A DNA stretch of 8,873 nucleotides from Pirellulaceae bacterium (lineage in GTDB: Bacteria; Planctomycetota; Planctomycetia; Pirellulales; Pirellulaceae), in assembly GCA_020846515.1 (NCBI GenBank), contig JADLDX010000770.1, positions 1 to 8,873 on the forward strand. The letters run 5' to 3'. A program made the position numbers and the translations under genes. Below are positions 1-5,880 of the stretch, piece by piece (positions within the stretch are counted from its first letter, which is position 1; each line of letters starts with the position of its first letter). The notes below the pieces were generated by a model, which did not search any database, was not told the DNA's origin, and saw nothing but the letters and a program-made list of their open reading frames with translations.

Positions 1-857
1 CCTGTCTCGATTCATTGTTGAAGAATCCTCCGTCGACCAGCTATGAAGTGTTGGTCATCGACAATTGTTCTGTGGACGACAGTTGTGCGCAGATCGCTCA
101 ACGTTTCCCGACAGTGCGATTGATCCACATGGAGACGAATGCTGGGTTACCCAAGGCGTTTAACCGAGGCATTGCTGAAAGTAGCGGTCAGTTCATTCTG
201 TCCCTGGACAACGATACGATTGTTAATCCAGGTGCCTTGGATGCGATGGTTGAATTTTTGGAGCGCACGCCAGGGGCCGGCGCCTGCGGAGCCAAGTTGG
301 TCAATCCCGATGGTAGTCCCCAACATACGGCCCGTCGGTTTCCCCATCCGCTCAATGCCCTTTTCGGCCGTGGAACCCTGCTGACTCGGTGGTTTCCCAA
401 TAACCCGATCTCGCAGGGCTACTTGATGAGCGATAGTGAATCGTCGGACGGTCCGTACGAAGTTGACACACTTTCGGCTGCATGCTTGATGGTGCGCCGC
501 GCGGCCATCGATCAAGTGGGTGCGTTGGACGAGAACTTTTTCGTCTATTGGTGCGACACCGATTGGTGTTTCCGTATTAAGCAGGGAAAGTGGAAGATCT
601 ACTCGATTCCAACTGTAGAGATCATTCATAATGAGAATTCGCGCACCCGCCATCGCAAAGGGCGACGCATTCGTGGGGTAGTCGATTTTCATAAAGGCGT
701 TTACCGTTTTTATCGCAAGCACTATGTGCGATCAGCTTACAGTCCCATGAACCTGGTCGCCATTGTGGGCCTATCCACGCGGGCTGGCATGTTGATTGCG
801 TGGGATGAAGTCAAACGCATGGCGCCACGCTTGGGTACGGGCACTAAAGTAAAATAA
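1..857 (+). CDS. Family 2 glycosyltransferase (rhamnosyltransferase-like), 5' end cut by window edge
   Basis: GT-A fold glycosyltransferase that would transfer a sugar from a nucleotide donor to a growing lipid-linked glycan on the cytoplasmic face of the membrane. The frame is open from base 3, and the codons before the first TTG (15) read Cys-Leu-Asp-Ser. This matches the CLxSL motif that normally sits about 20-25 residues into GT2 enzymes, so the true start lies outside the window and TTG 15 is not the start. Visible landmarks are the strand YEVLVIDNCSVDDS (42-83), the DXD-type metal site Asp-Asn-Asp (207-215), and the late acceptor/catalytic block WCDTDWCFR (549-575) followed by an IIHNENSRT-type segment. 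This arrangement is that of the COG1216/WbbL group. The C-terminus is basic, with no convincing transmembrane segment. The stop is TAA 855-857; the next gene begins 84 bases later on the same strand, so they may be co-transcribed. Donor and acceptor cannot be read from the sequence. Confidence 0.93.
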   Translation, partial: CLDSLLKNPPSTSYEVLVIDNCSVDDSCAQIAQRFPTVRLIHMETNAGLPKAFNRGIAESSGQFILSLDNDTIVNPGALDAMVEFLERTPGAGACGAKLVNPDGSPQHTARRFPHPLNALFGRGTLLTRWFPNNPISQGYLMSDSESSDGPYEVDTLSAACLMVRRAAIDQVGALDENFFVYWCDTDWCFRIKQGKWKIYSIPTVEIIHNENSRTRHRKGRRIRGVVDFHKGVYRFYRKHYVRSAYSPMNLVAIVGLSTRAGMLIAWDEVKRMAPRLGTGTKVK

Positions 858-929
858 TCGAACGATCAGCACGTGAGGATATGACGAGTCGCGGAGCGAT
901 TCGTCCACATGAAAAAAAGACGCATGGTT

Positions 930-933
930 GGAG
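930..933 (+). promoter_or_regulatory. Ribosome binding site deciding the epimerase start at 942
   Basis: GGAG lies 8 bases before ATG 942. The earlier in-frame ATGs at 909 and 924 lack a well-spaced purine-rich site: for 909 the nearest GGAG (893-896) is 12 bases away. This supports 942 as the start, which also puts the Rossmann motif at the usual distance from the N-terminus. Confidence 0.55.
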
Positions 934-941
934 CAACTCTT

Positions 942-1874
942 ATGACTAGTCGATACAAGCGAGCATTGGTCACCGGCGGCGCAGGCTTCATCGGATCGCA
1001 TCTGGCTCGGGCATTGCTGGCCGAGGGACTGGAAGTGGTTGTGCTGGATGATCTCAGCCTGGGCAAACGCAGCAATCTGCCGAAGGGTACCCAATTCATT
1101 GAAGGCAATATCTGCGATCCAGTACCAGTTTCGAGAGCCCTCGAAGGCGTGGATATTGTCTTTCACAATGCGGCTCGCGTCAGCGTGCGCGCTTCGATCT
1201 CCCAGTATGTTGAAGACGCACAGGTTAACGTCTTCGGTACTCTTAGTCTGCTGCGCGCGTTGGTCGGCACGCGCGTATCGAAATTTGTGTTGGCGTCGTC
1301 GATGGCGGTTTACTCCGACTCGGAAACACCAGTGCCCATCGATGAAGGATTTTCACAACGTCCACTGTCGCCTTACGGCACGGGGAAACTGGCAGCCGAG
1401 CTATACGCGTTGCAAATCTGCGCCGCGCATGGCATTGATGTGGTACCTCTGCGATACTTCAATACCTATGGGCCCGGCCAGGCGTTTACTGCCTATGTGG
1501 GAGTTGTGACCATCTTTGCCACGAAGTTGTTGCGTGGCGAGCAACCCACTATTTTTGGCGATGGTCTACAGGTTCGCGATTTCGTTTCGGTGCATGACAT
1601 CGTTCAAGGCAACTTGAGGGCAATGCACAGCGATGTGACCGGCCAGGTTTTTAATATCGGCTCAGGCATTGGTGTGTCGGTCCAAGAGATTTGCCAACTG
1701 TTGATCGCCAAGATTGCCCCCGATATTTCGCCGCTCTATGCGGCTGCTCAACCTGGCGAAACTCGCAACTCGATTGCCAATATCGAGCTGGCTCGACAGC
1801 GGCTGGACTATCAACCCACGCGGTCGTTTGAGCGCGATGTGGACGAAGTTATTGAGGCATTGGCTGCGAGCTAA
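942..1874 (+). CDS. NAD-dependent epimerase/dehydratase (UDP-glucose 4-epimerase-like extended SDR)
   Basis: Extended short-chain dehydrogenase/reductase of 310 residues, a normal length for the family. It would interconvert or dehydrate a nucleotide-activated sugar in the cytoplasm, feeding the glycan pathway. Seen, numbered from ATG 942: the Rossmann GxxGxxG motif TGGAGFIGSH (11-20), the acidic end of beta-2 VVLDDLS (33-39), HNAARVSV (75-82), the catalytic serine region LASSMAVYS (117-125), and the YxxxK pair Tyr145/Lys149 in SPYGTGK. These are followed by RYFNTYGPGQ and the substrate-domain motif FGDGLQVRDFVSVHD (205-219). The overall pattern resembles GalE/WbpP-type UDP-hexose 4-epimerases, but substrate specificity cannot be assigned. 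The frame stays open upstream to ATG 909, but 942 has the better ribosome site. The last 26 bases overlap tail-to-tail with the polymerase gene on the other strand. Confidence 0.93.
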   Translation: MTSRYKRALVTGGAGFIGSHLARALLAEGLEVVVLDDLSLGKRSNLPKGTQFIEGNICDPVPVSRALEGVDIVFHNAARVSVRASISQYVEDAQVNVFGTLSLLRALVGTRVSKFVLASSMAVYSDSETPVPIDEGFSQRPLSPYGTGKLAAELYALQICAAHGIDVVPLRYFNTYGPGQAFTAYVGVVTIFATKLLRGEQPTIFGDGLQVRDFVSVHDIVQGNLRAMHSDVTGQVFNIGSGIGVSVQEICQLLIAKIAPDISPLYAAAQPGETRNSIANIELARQRLDYQPTRSFERDVDEVIEALAAS

Positions 1875-3378
1875 TGCGCCATAGCGAAGCCGTGATGCCC
1901 AAGAACAACCAGAAATAGCGAAAGCTGTCGACCATCGGGTACATCAACATGGCCATGGCGATACCAATCATGGCCAGCAGTGCGCTTCTGGCTACGTCCT
2001 GCAATTCGGGGTCGCCTCGGGCTCGAAAGAATTTAGCCAATTGATGCAGTTGCAGACAACTAACCGACAGTAGCAAGATGAGGACAATTAAGCCGCCGAT
2101 ACCCAGTTCGGCACCGACCAGCAAATAATCATTATGGATGGGTAGAGGGTCGATCACTTTGGGATCAGGAATCAGCACCCCGAGTGTCTCTTCCGGCCAG
2201 TTCCAACGCTGCTGCCCCAATCCGCAACCGACGAAGGGACGTTGGCCAATCATTTTGATTGCGACAGGAATGATCGATAGTCGCCACGCACCTGTGTTAA
2301 CGTTGCCTCTCGCTTCTTCGCGATTAATTTCGATCATGGAAATCAAACGTTCGCGTGTAGGTCCCCAACTCAACATGGCCACCAGCATGCACACCGCCAA
2401 GGCTGGGCCATAAACGATGAAACGTTTCTTATCGATCATCCATGCCAATAGCACGACGACAACAAACGTAGTCAACAAGGCACCACGCGTAAAAGACAGC
2501 ACATGGGCCATGGCGAACAAGGCCAGCACGATGACTCCCGCCAGGCGTTCGTACCAGCGCTGGCGTCGCAAAATCCAAAACGCCACAAAAGGCGCTAGGC
2601 TCTGCATATAAATCGGCAGGTAGTCCGGCGTGCCGGTAATACTGTCGATCCTGAATTGGCCTTGCCAGCCTTGCAGATCCATAACGGTTTTGTTCCGAAA
2701 GGCAGATTGAGCCAGCACACCGTGCGTCGTGGATGTAATCCAGGTAAAGTGCGTGCGCCACTGAATCAAACCGATGATTGCGGTTGCAATACCCGATGCG
2801 ACTAGCAATCGCACCAGGACGAGCAGGAAGCTACGGTGAATTACCAAGGTTACGAACAACCAGACCAGCGAGCAACGACCGGCCAGGCTAAGTAGATGCG
2901 ATCGGGCTCCAATATCGGTTTGTGGCGCCAGTAGGGAGATCGCTCCAACCAGCAGAAACGCCAAGGTCAGATACAAGATCGAGCTTTTGGGCAACATCAA
3001 CTGGTGGTTCAGCCATAACCAGACGAGGGCAGAAACTGCGGTTAACAGCCCCAGGTAAGTGATCAGATTGCCGGGCCACTGACCGATCAACAGAGTGCTC
3101 AACAGCAGCACACCGATATGGGGCGCGACAAAAATCGCGCAGGCCGTCCCCAATCCAATCACGGCAGCCAATGCATATAGGGGACTGGGCGCGACAAAGT
3201 AAGCTGCCGCCCAAAGAAACTGGGCCATAACAGCACCCACGACCCAACCCAGCCAATTCCGCCATGAATCTGAGGCTGGGGCCAGTGGTGCCCCCGATGC
3301 TGGCGGCTGATTCTCTGGTTGATACTCAGGTCGCTGATTTTCAGGTGGCTGATTCTCAGGCGGTTGGGATTCGATCAC
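1849..3378 (-). CDS. O-antigen polymerase/ligase family protein (Wzy/WaaL-like) with Pro-rich N-terminus
   Basis: Integral membrane protein of 509 residues if it starts at GTG 3378. Wzy/WaaL-family proteins polymerise or ligate undecaprenyl-linked glycan on the periplasmic face. It has many hydrophobic segments, from about residue 43 (NWLGWVVGAV) to the C-terminus. Family-like landmarks are TGTPDYLPIY (248-257), LSFTRGALL (294-302) before a membrane segment, the periplasmic loop R-PFVGCGLG (380-388), and HNDYLLVGAELGIGGL (415-430), which carries the conserved His and the ExGxxG pattern of Wzy_C/PF04932 proteins. The frame remains open to ATG 3516, but that would overlap the upstream same-strand gene by 161 bases. 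GTG 3378 gives a 23-base overlap, typical of translational coupling; no strong ribosome site is visible. Residues 5-26 are a degenerate PPENQ repeat and are probably cytoplasmic. Whether it is a polymerase or a ligase cannot be decided from sequence alone. Confidence 0.88.
   Translation of the reverse strand: MIESQPPENQPPENQRPEYQPENQPPASGAPLAPASDSWRNWLGWVVGAVMAQFLWAAAYFVAPSPLYALAAVIGLGTACAIFVAPHIGVLLLSTLLIGQWPGNLITYLGLLTAVSALVWLWLNHQLMLPKSSILYLTLAFLLVGAISLLAPQTDIGARSHLLSLAGRCSLVWLFVTLVIHRSFLLVLVRLLVASGIATAIIGLIQWRTHFTWITSTTHGVLAQSAFRNKTVMDLQGWQGQFRIDSITGTPDYLPIYMQSLAPFVAFWILRRQRWYERLAGVIVLALFAMAHVLSFTRGALLTTFVVVVLLAWMIDKKRFIVYGPALAVCMLVAMLSWGPTRERLISMIEINREEARGNVNTGAWRLSIIPVAIKMIGQRPFVGCGLGQQRWNWPEETLGVLIPDPKVIDPLPIHNDYLLVGAELGIGGLIVLILLLSVSCLQLHQLAKFFRARGDPELQDVARSALLAMIGIAMAMLMYPMVDSFRYFWLFLGITASLWRISSQPMPQ
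3301..3366 (-). repeat. Coding minisatellite, 15-bp units, encoding PPENQ-type repeats
   Basis: Reading the minus strand, units lie at 3366-3352, 3351-3337 and 3336-3322 (15 bases each), then 3321-3310 (12 bases) and a partial unit at 3309-3301. The consensus is CAGCCACCTGAGAAT with a few substitutions. Translation in the polymerase frame gives QPPEN, QPPEN, QRPEY, QPEN, QPP. All length changes are multiples of three, so the polymerase frame is kept. The stop codon of the upstream SDR gene (3358-3356) lies inside the first unit. Confidence 0.9.
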
Positions 3379-4363
3379 GGCACCACTGCATCGTAATAGT
3401 AAGTCCGGAACGAATATCCGTGCGTGGCGACCAGTCCAGAATGCGTTTGGCTTTGCTCCAATCGGCAGTTCGATCGGTATCGCCTTCCGGTTTGCTGGTA
3501 TCAAACTCGATGACAATGTTCTTTTTGGTCAGAGCGACAATCGTCGCCGCTACGTCTGCAATCGATTCGCTACGATCGGGACCGATCTGAATCACACCTT
3601 GATTCATGCCGCGTTCGACTACCGACACAAGCGCATCGACGACGTCCTCTACAAAGACAAAGGCTCGACGTTGCCGACCTGATCCCCAAACCACAAACGG
3701 TTCATTGGGGTAGTTACAGGCTTTGCGAATCAGTGCGGGAATGACCTGCGATTTTTCAGGGGACATCTCACAGCAGGGGCCATAGACGTTATGAAACCGC
3801 AGTACGCCTACATCGATCAGGTTCTCCCGTTGGGCCAGCTGGCATTCGTATTCCCCCATCAGCTTGCTCCAGCCATAGGAGGACTCGGGCGAAGCTGGAT
3901 AGGCATCCTCTTCTTTAAACGGCGGCGGGTTCAACTGGCTTTGTTTCTCAGCGGGATAGCTACAGGCGGTTCCTACGTAGACATAGCGTTTAACGCCCGC
4001 AGCGATGGCCGCCCGCAAGATATTCGAATTCATCACGACATTGGTGGCAAACAGAGACAACTGGTTACCGAACACATAATTGATGCCGGCTACCACGTCG
4101 GCCAGGTGATACACCGTGCTTTGGCCTTGCACCACGCGTAGGCAGTTTTGATAGTCGATCAGATCCAGTTCATGGAAACGCGTATCGAAATCGATCAGCG
4201 GCGATCCATCGACGATCAAGTTGGAGCGTTTCCCGCGCCATAGATTGTCTGCTACCGTAACGTCAGCCCCCAAGCCGTTCAAACGTCTTACCAGGTTTGC
4301 GCCGATCTGTCCCGCACCGCCCGTTACGAGCACTTTCTCGTCTTGCCACTGGAACATACACAT
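3356..4363 (-). CDS. Extended SDR resembling GDP-mannose 3,5-epimerase / GDP-L-fucose synthase
   Basis: Nucleotide-sugar epimerase (335 residues) expected to act on a GDP-hexose in the cytoplasm and supply a donor sugar. Seen: Rossmann motif TGGAGQIG (14-21), VADNLWRGKRSN (37-48), YHLADVVAGINYV (85-97), the catalytic block VGTACSYPAEKQ (130-141) with Thr132 and Cys134, the YxxxK pair Tyr163/Lys167, LRFHNVYGP (188-196), VWGSGRQRRAFVFVEDVVDA (225-244) and a C-terminal KPEGD region. Cys134 within a SACxYP-like motif, the NCLRV segment (73-77) and FHNxYGP match, from memory, GDP-mannose 3,5-epimerase and its relative GDP-fucose synthase. In those families a second acid/base (Lys or His) follows; here it falls near Glu203-Gln206, with Lys204 as a candidate. 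ATG 4363 and ATG 4357 are both possible starts, neither with a strong ribosome site. It overlaps the polymerase start by 23 bases and is probably co-translated with it. Exact substrate uncertain. Confidence 0.9.
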   Translation of the reverse strand: MCMFQWQDEKVLVTGGAGQIGANLVRRLNGLGADVTVADNLWRGKRSNLIVDGSPLIDFDTRFHELDLIDYQNCLRVVQGQSTVYHLADVVAGINYVFGNQLSLFATNVVMNSNILRAAIAAGVKRYVYVGTACSYPAEKQSQLNPPPFKEEDAYPASPESSYGWSKLMGEYECQLAQRENLIDVGVLRFHNVYGPCCEMSPEKSQVIPALIRKACNYPNEPFVVWGSGRQRRAFVFVEDVVDALVSVVERGMNQGVIQIGPDRSESIADVAATIVALTKKNIVIEFDTSKPEGDTDRTADWSKAKRILDWSPRTDIRSGLTITMQWCRDRIPTA

Positions 4364-4387
4364 CTACCCACATCTAGTTGGAAATCA

Positions 4388-4419
4388 TGCCGAAAAGGGG
4401 TCAGGTCTATTTTTCGGTA
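4388..4419. repeat. REP/RAYT-like stem-loop with GGGGTCAGGTCT core
   Basis: A perfect 7-base inverted repeat, CCGAAAA (4390-4396) and TTTTCGG (4411-4417), encloses the 14-base loop GGGGTCAGGTCTAT. One wobble pair and one further pair can extend the stem outward. The GGGGTCAGGTCT core is, from memory, typical of short palindromes mobilised by REP-associated tyrosine (IS200-like) transposases in several bacterial groups. No transposase gene is present in this window. Confidence 0.6.
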
Positions 4420-4455
4420 GGTCTGAAACTGGCGTCGATCTTCATGTGGGCCGAA

Positions 4456-4559
4456 AACCGTGGGCTAGCGCCCTGCGGCTAATCAGCTGGAAACCGTGGG
4501 CTAGCGCCCGGCGGCTAATCAGCGGAAAACCGTGGGCTAGCGCCCGGCGGCTAATCAGC
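4456..4559. repeat. Three tandem 36-bp-period repeats with internal hairpins (planctomycete-type intergenic repeat)
   Basis: Three 32-base copies lie at 4456-4487, 4492-4523 and 4528-4559, with an exact 36-base period and 4-base linkers (TGGA, GGAA). Copies 2 and 3 are identical over the 32 bases; copy 1 differs by one base. Each contains CCG-T-GGGC-TAGC-GCCC-(G/T)G-CGG, a GC-rich stem with a 4-base loop. On the minus strand each hairpin is followed by TTT or TTTT. The period is a multiple of three, so the plus strand spuriously encodes a repeated KPWASARRLIS peptide. The repeats lie between the radical SAM stop and the GME-like start. I recall this GTGGGCTAGCGCCC sequence from Rhodopirellula-type genomes. 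Confidence 0.85.
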
Positions 4560-4562
4560 CGC
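4547..4562 (-). terminator. Perfect hairpin after the radical SAM gene, start of a possible weak terminator block
   Basis: GCGGCT and AGCCGC form a perfect 6-bp stem around a 4-base loop, about 30 bases past the stop codon of the radical SAM gene when read on the minus strand. It overlaps the end of repeat copy 3. In the same direction the next hairpin (GGGC/GCCC with flanking CCG/CGG) is followed by TTTT (4529-4526). The T tracts are short, so this is at best a weak intrinsic terminator; a role in mRNA 3'-end stability is equally possible. Confidence 0.35.
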
Positions 4563-4591
4563 AGCCCGATTAAAGACCGAAGCCCTGAAAA

Positions 4592-5794
4592 CTATGCATC
4601 GACGTCAGATCGCTCAACCGATGCTGGGCCGAGCCCGATTTGGCTGAGTGGGACAAAAGCACCTCCGGGTTGATCGGATGGATCGACCTCGCCGCGGATG
4701 ACTGGATTGGCTGGTGGCCTGGCAAAAATGTCGCATCCGTCGCAGGTTGTCTTTACTTTGCTCTGGCTCGCCTTGCGACCAAACAATGCTCGACCACTTT
4801 GATAATACTCATTGTTATAGATCTTCAGCACATCGATTTCGGTCAATTCGCTGAGATTGGCAAAGTCAGTATGTTGGCGAGGTACGATGCAGCAAGGGGA
4901 GACGCCACCATCTGGATTGATGACGAACGATCGATACAAATAAAAGCAGGGGCTGGGCTTATCCTTCTGGGCAAACTGCTGTTCATTACCGTCACTGTCG
5001 GTGCGCCCCCGCAGTTCCTTGGGGAACCATTCGTTGGCCAGTTCCTTTCGATTGGGTGCATCATAGGGTAGACCCACAGGGATAAACCGCAATCGGTCAA
5101 CGCCCAACTTCTTGGCCAGCTGTTGAGCCTCGGCAATTTGATGCTCGTTGTGGCGCATCAGAATGAATTGCCATTCGATGACGGGTGTGCGTTGACGACG
5201 CTGATTGCGACGACGCAGCAACTCCGACAAATTCTCAATGACCGTATCGTAGTTGCCGCGAACACGATACTTCGAATACGTCTCCTGGCTGGTGCCATCC
5301 ACCGACGCAATCAAATACTCCAGACCACAGTCCAGCAGGTTATCCAGGTCGTTCGAATCCAACTTGACGAAATTCGAACTCAAATTCGTCCCGACGTTGC
5401 GGCTCTGCACATACTCGATCATGCGATAAACCTCTTTATTCAAAAGAGATTCTCCCCAATTGTGCATGTTCGTTTCGAACAAGTAGGGCGCAAACGGATC
5501 GAAGTAGCGTTTGAAGTGCTCGAACGACAACATGGCCTGCTTGCGTCCCAAATCGTTACGGCCTGTGGCACACAGGGGGCATCGCAAATTGCAGTAATTA
5601 CATGGATCAAGAAACAGGATGTACGGATACCCCTTGACTTGAACCTTGCGTAACTTGCGTTCCATCTCCACTGTCAGGAGGTTGGCCCATTTTCGTACAT
5701 TGCCGTGCGTCACGAATGAACTGAAATGGCGCCTGTTACGCGTATATTGTGGAACCTTCGACAAGAACTTTTCAGCGACACTGTTCATGCGCAT
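4592..5794 (-). CDS. Radical SAM protein with C-terminal SPASM-type cysteines
   Basis: Radical SAM enzyme of 400 residues, presumably cytoplasmic, generating a 5'-deoxyadenosyl radical; its substrate is unknown. Seen: the CX3CX2C cluster motif at Cys68, Cys72 and Cys75 (DPCNYCNLRCPLCATG, with an extra Cys65), NWGES (112-116) at the position of the usual GGEP SAM-binding motif, SSNF (139-142), and IASVDGTSQETYSKYR (162-177), typical of the barrel of SPASM-containing enzymes. The C-terminal region has Cys283, Cys301, Cys302, Cys351 and Cys354 with INPDGGVSPCC (292-302), consistent with one auxiliary Fe-S cluster. The start could be ATG 5794 or ATG 5788; neither has a strong ribosome site. It lies 86 bases after the flippase stop on the same strand and is followed by the repeat block. 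Its position in a glycan locus suggests modification of a sugar, lipid carrier or polymer, but a peptide substrate is not excluded. Confidence 0.9.
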   Translation of the reverse strand: MRMNSVAEKFLSKVPQYTRNRRHFSSFVTHGNVRKWANLLTVEMERKLRKVQVKGYPYILFLDPCNYCNLRCPLCATGRNDLGRKQAMLSFEHFKRYFDPFAPYLFETNMHNWGESLLNKEVYRMIEYVQSRNVGTNLSSNFVKLDSNDLDNLLDCGLEYLIASVDGTSQETYSKYRVRGNYDTVIENLSELLRRRNQRRQRTPVIEWQFILMRHNEHQIAEAQQLAKKLGVDRLRFIPVGLPYDAPNRKELANEWFPKELRGRTDSDGNEQQFAQKDKPSPCFYLYRSFVINPDGGVSPCCIVPRQHTDFANLSELTEIDVLKIYNNEYYQSGRALFGRKASQSKVKTTCDGCDIFARPPANPVIRGEVDPSDQPGGAFVPLSQIGLGPASVERSDVDA

Positions 5795-5880
5795 GCTACT
5801 TCGCTAATAAGGGAGCAGACTAAAGCAAACTGGAGCACGTCGACACGTCCGATTCAGGATTAAGGCTCGCGTTAATCAAG

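Noticed and set aside
147..722. Minus-strand open frame opposite the glycosyltransferase
   Set aside because: The plus-strand frame has clear GT2 motifs; the opposite frame has no recognisable domain and is a shadow.
881..949. Small 22-codon frame (ATG 881 to TAG 949) overlapping the epimerase start, possible leader peptide
   Set aside because: The nearest GAGG is only 2-3 bases from its ATG, the peptide has no attenuator-like codon run, and no alternative hairpins were apparent.
3379..3516. N-terminal extension of the polymerase to ATG 3516 (46 more residues)
   Set aside because: It would lie entirely within the coding region of the same-strand GME-like gene and adds a non-hydrophobic, family-atypical segment. 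GTG 3378 gives a normal small overlap.
4456..4559. Possible CRISPR array
   Set aside because: The repeats are 32 bases with only 4-base linkers, so there are no spacers. No cas genes are present.
4221..4673. Plus-strand frame of 150 codons with a repeated KPWASARRLIS peptide
   Set aside because: It arises because the 36-bp repeat period is a multiple of three. It also runs antisense to the start of the GME-like gene and the end of the radical SAM gene, and has no recognisable domain.
5123..5653. Plus-strand open frame opposite the radical SAM gene
   Set aside because: It lies fully antisense to the catalytic domain with its CX3CX2C motif and shows no domain of its own.
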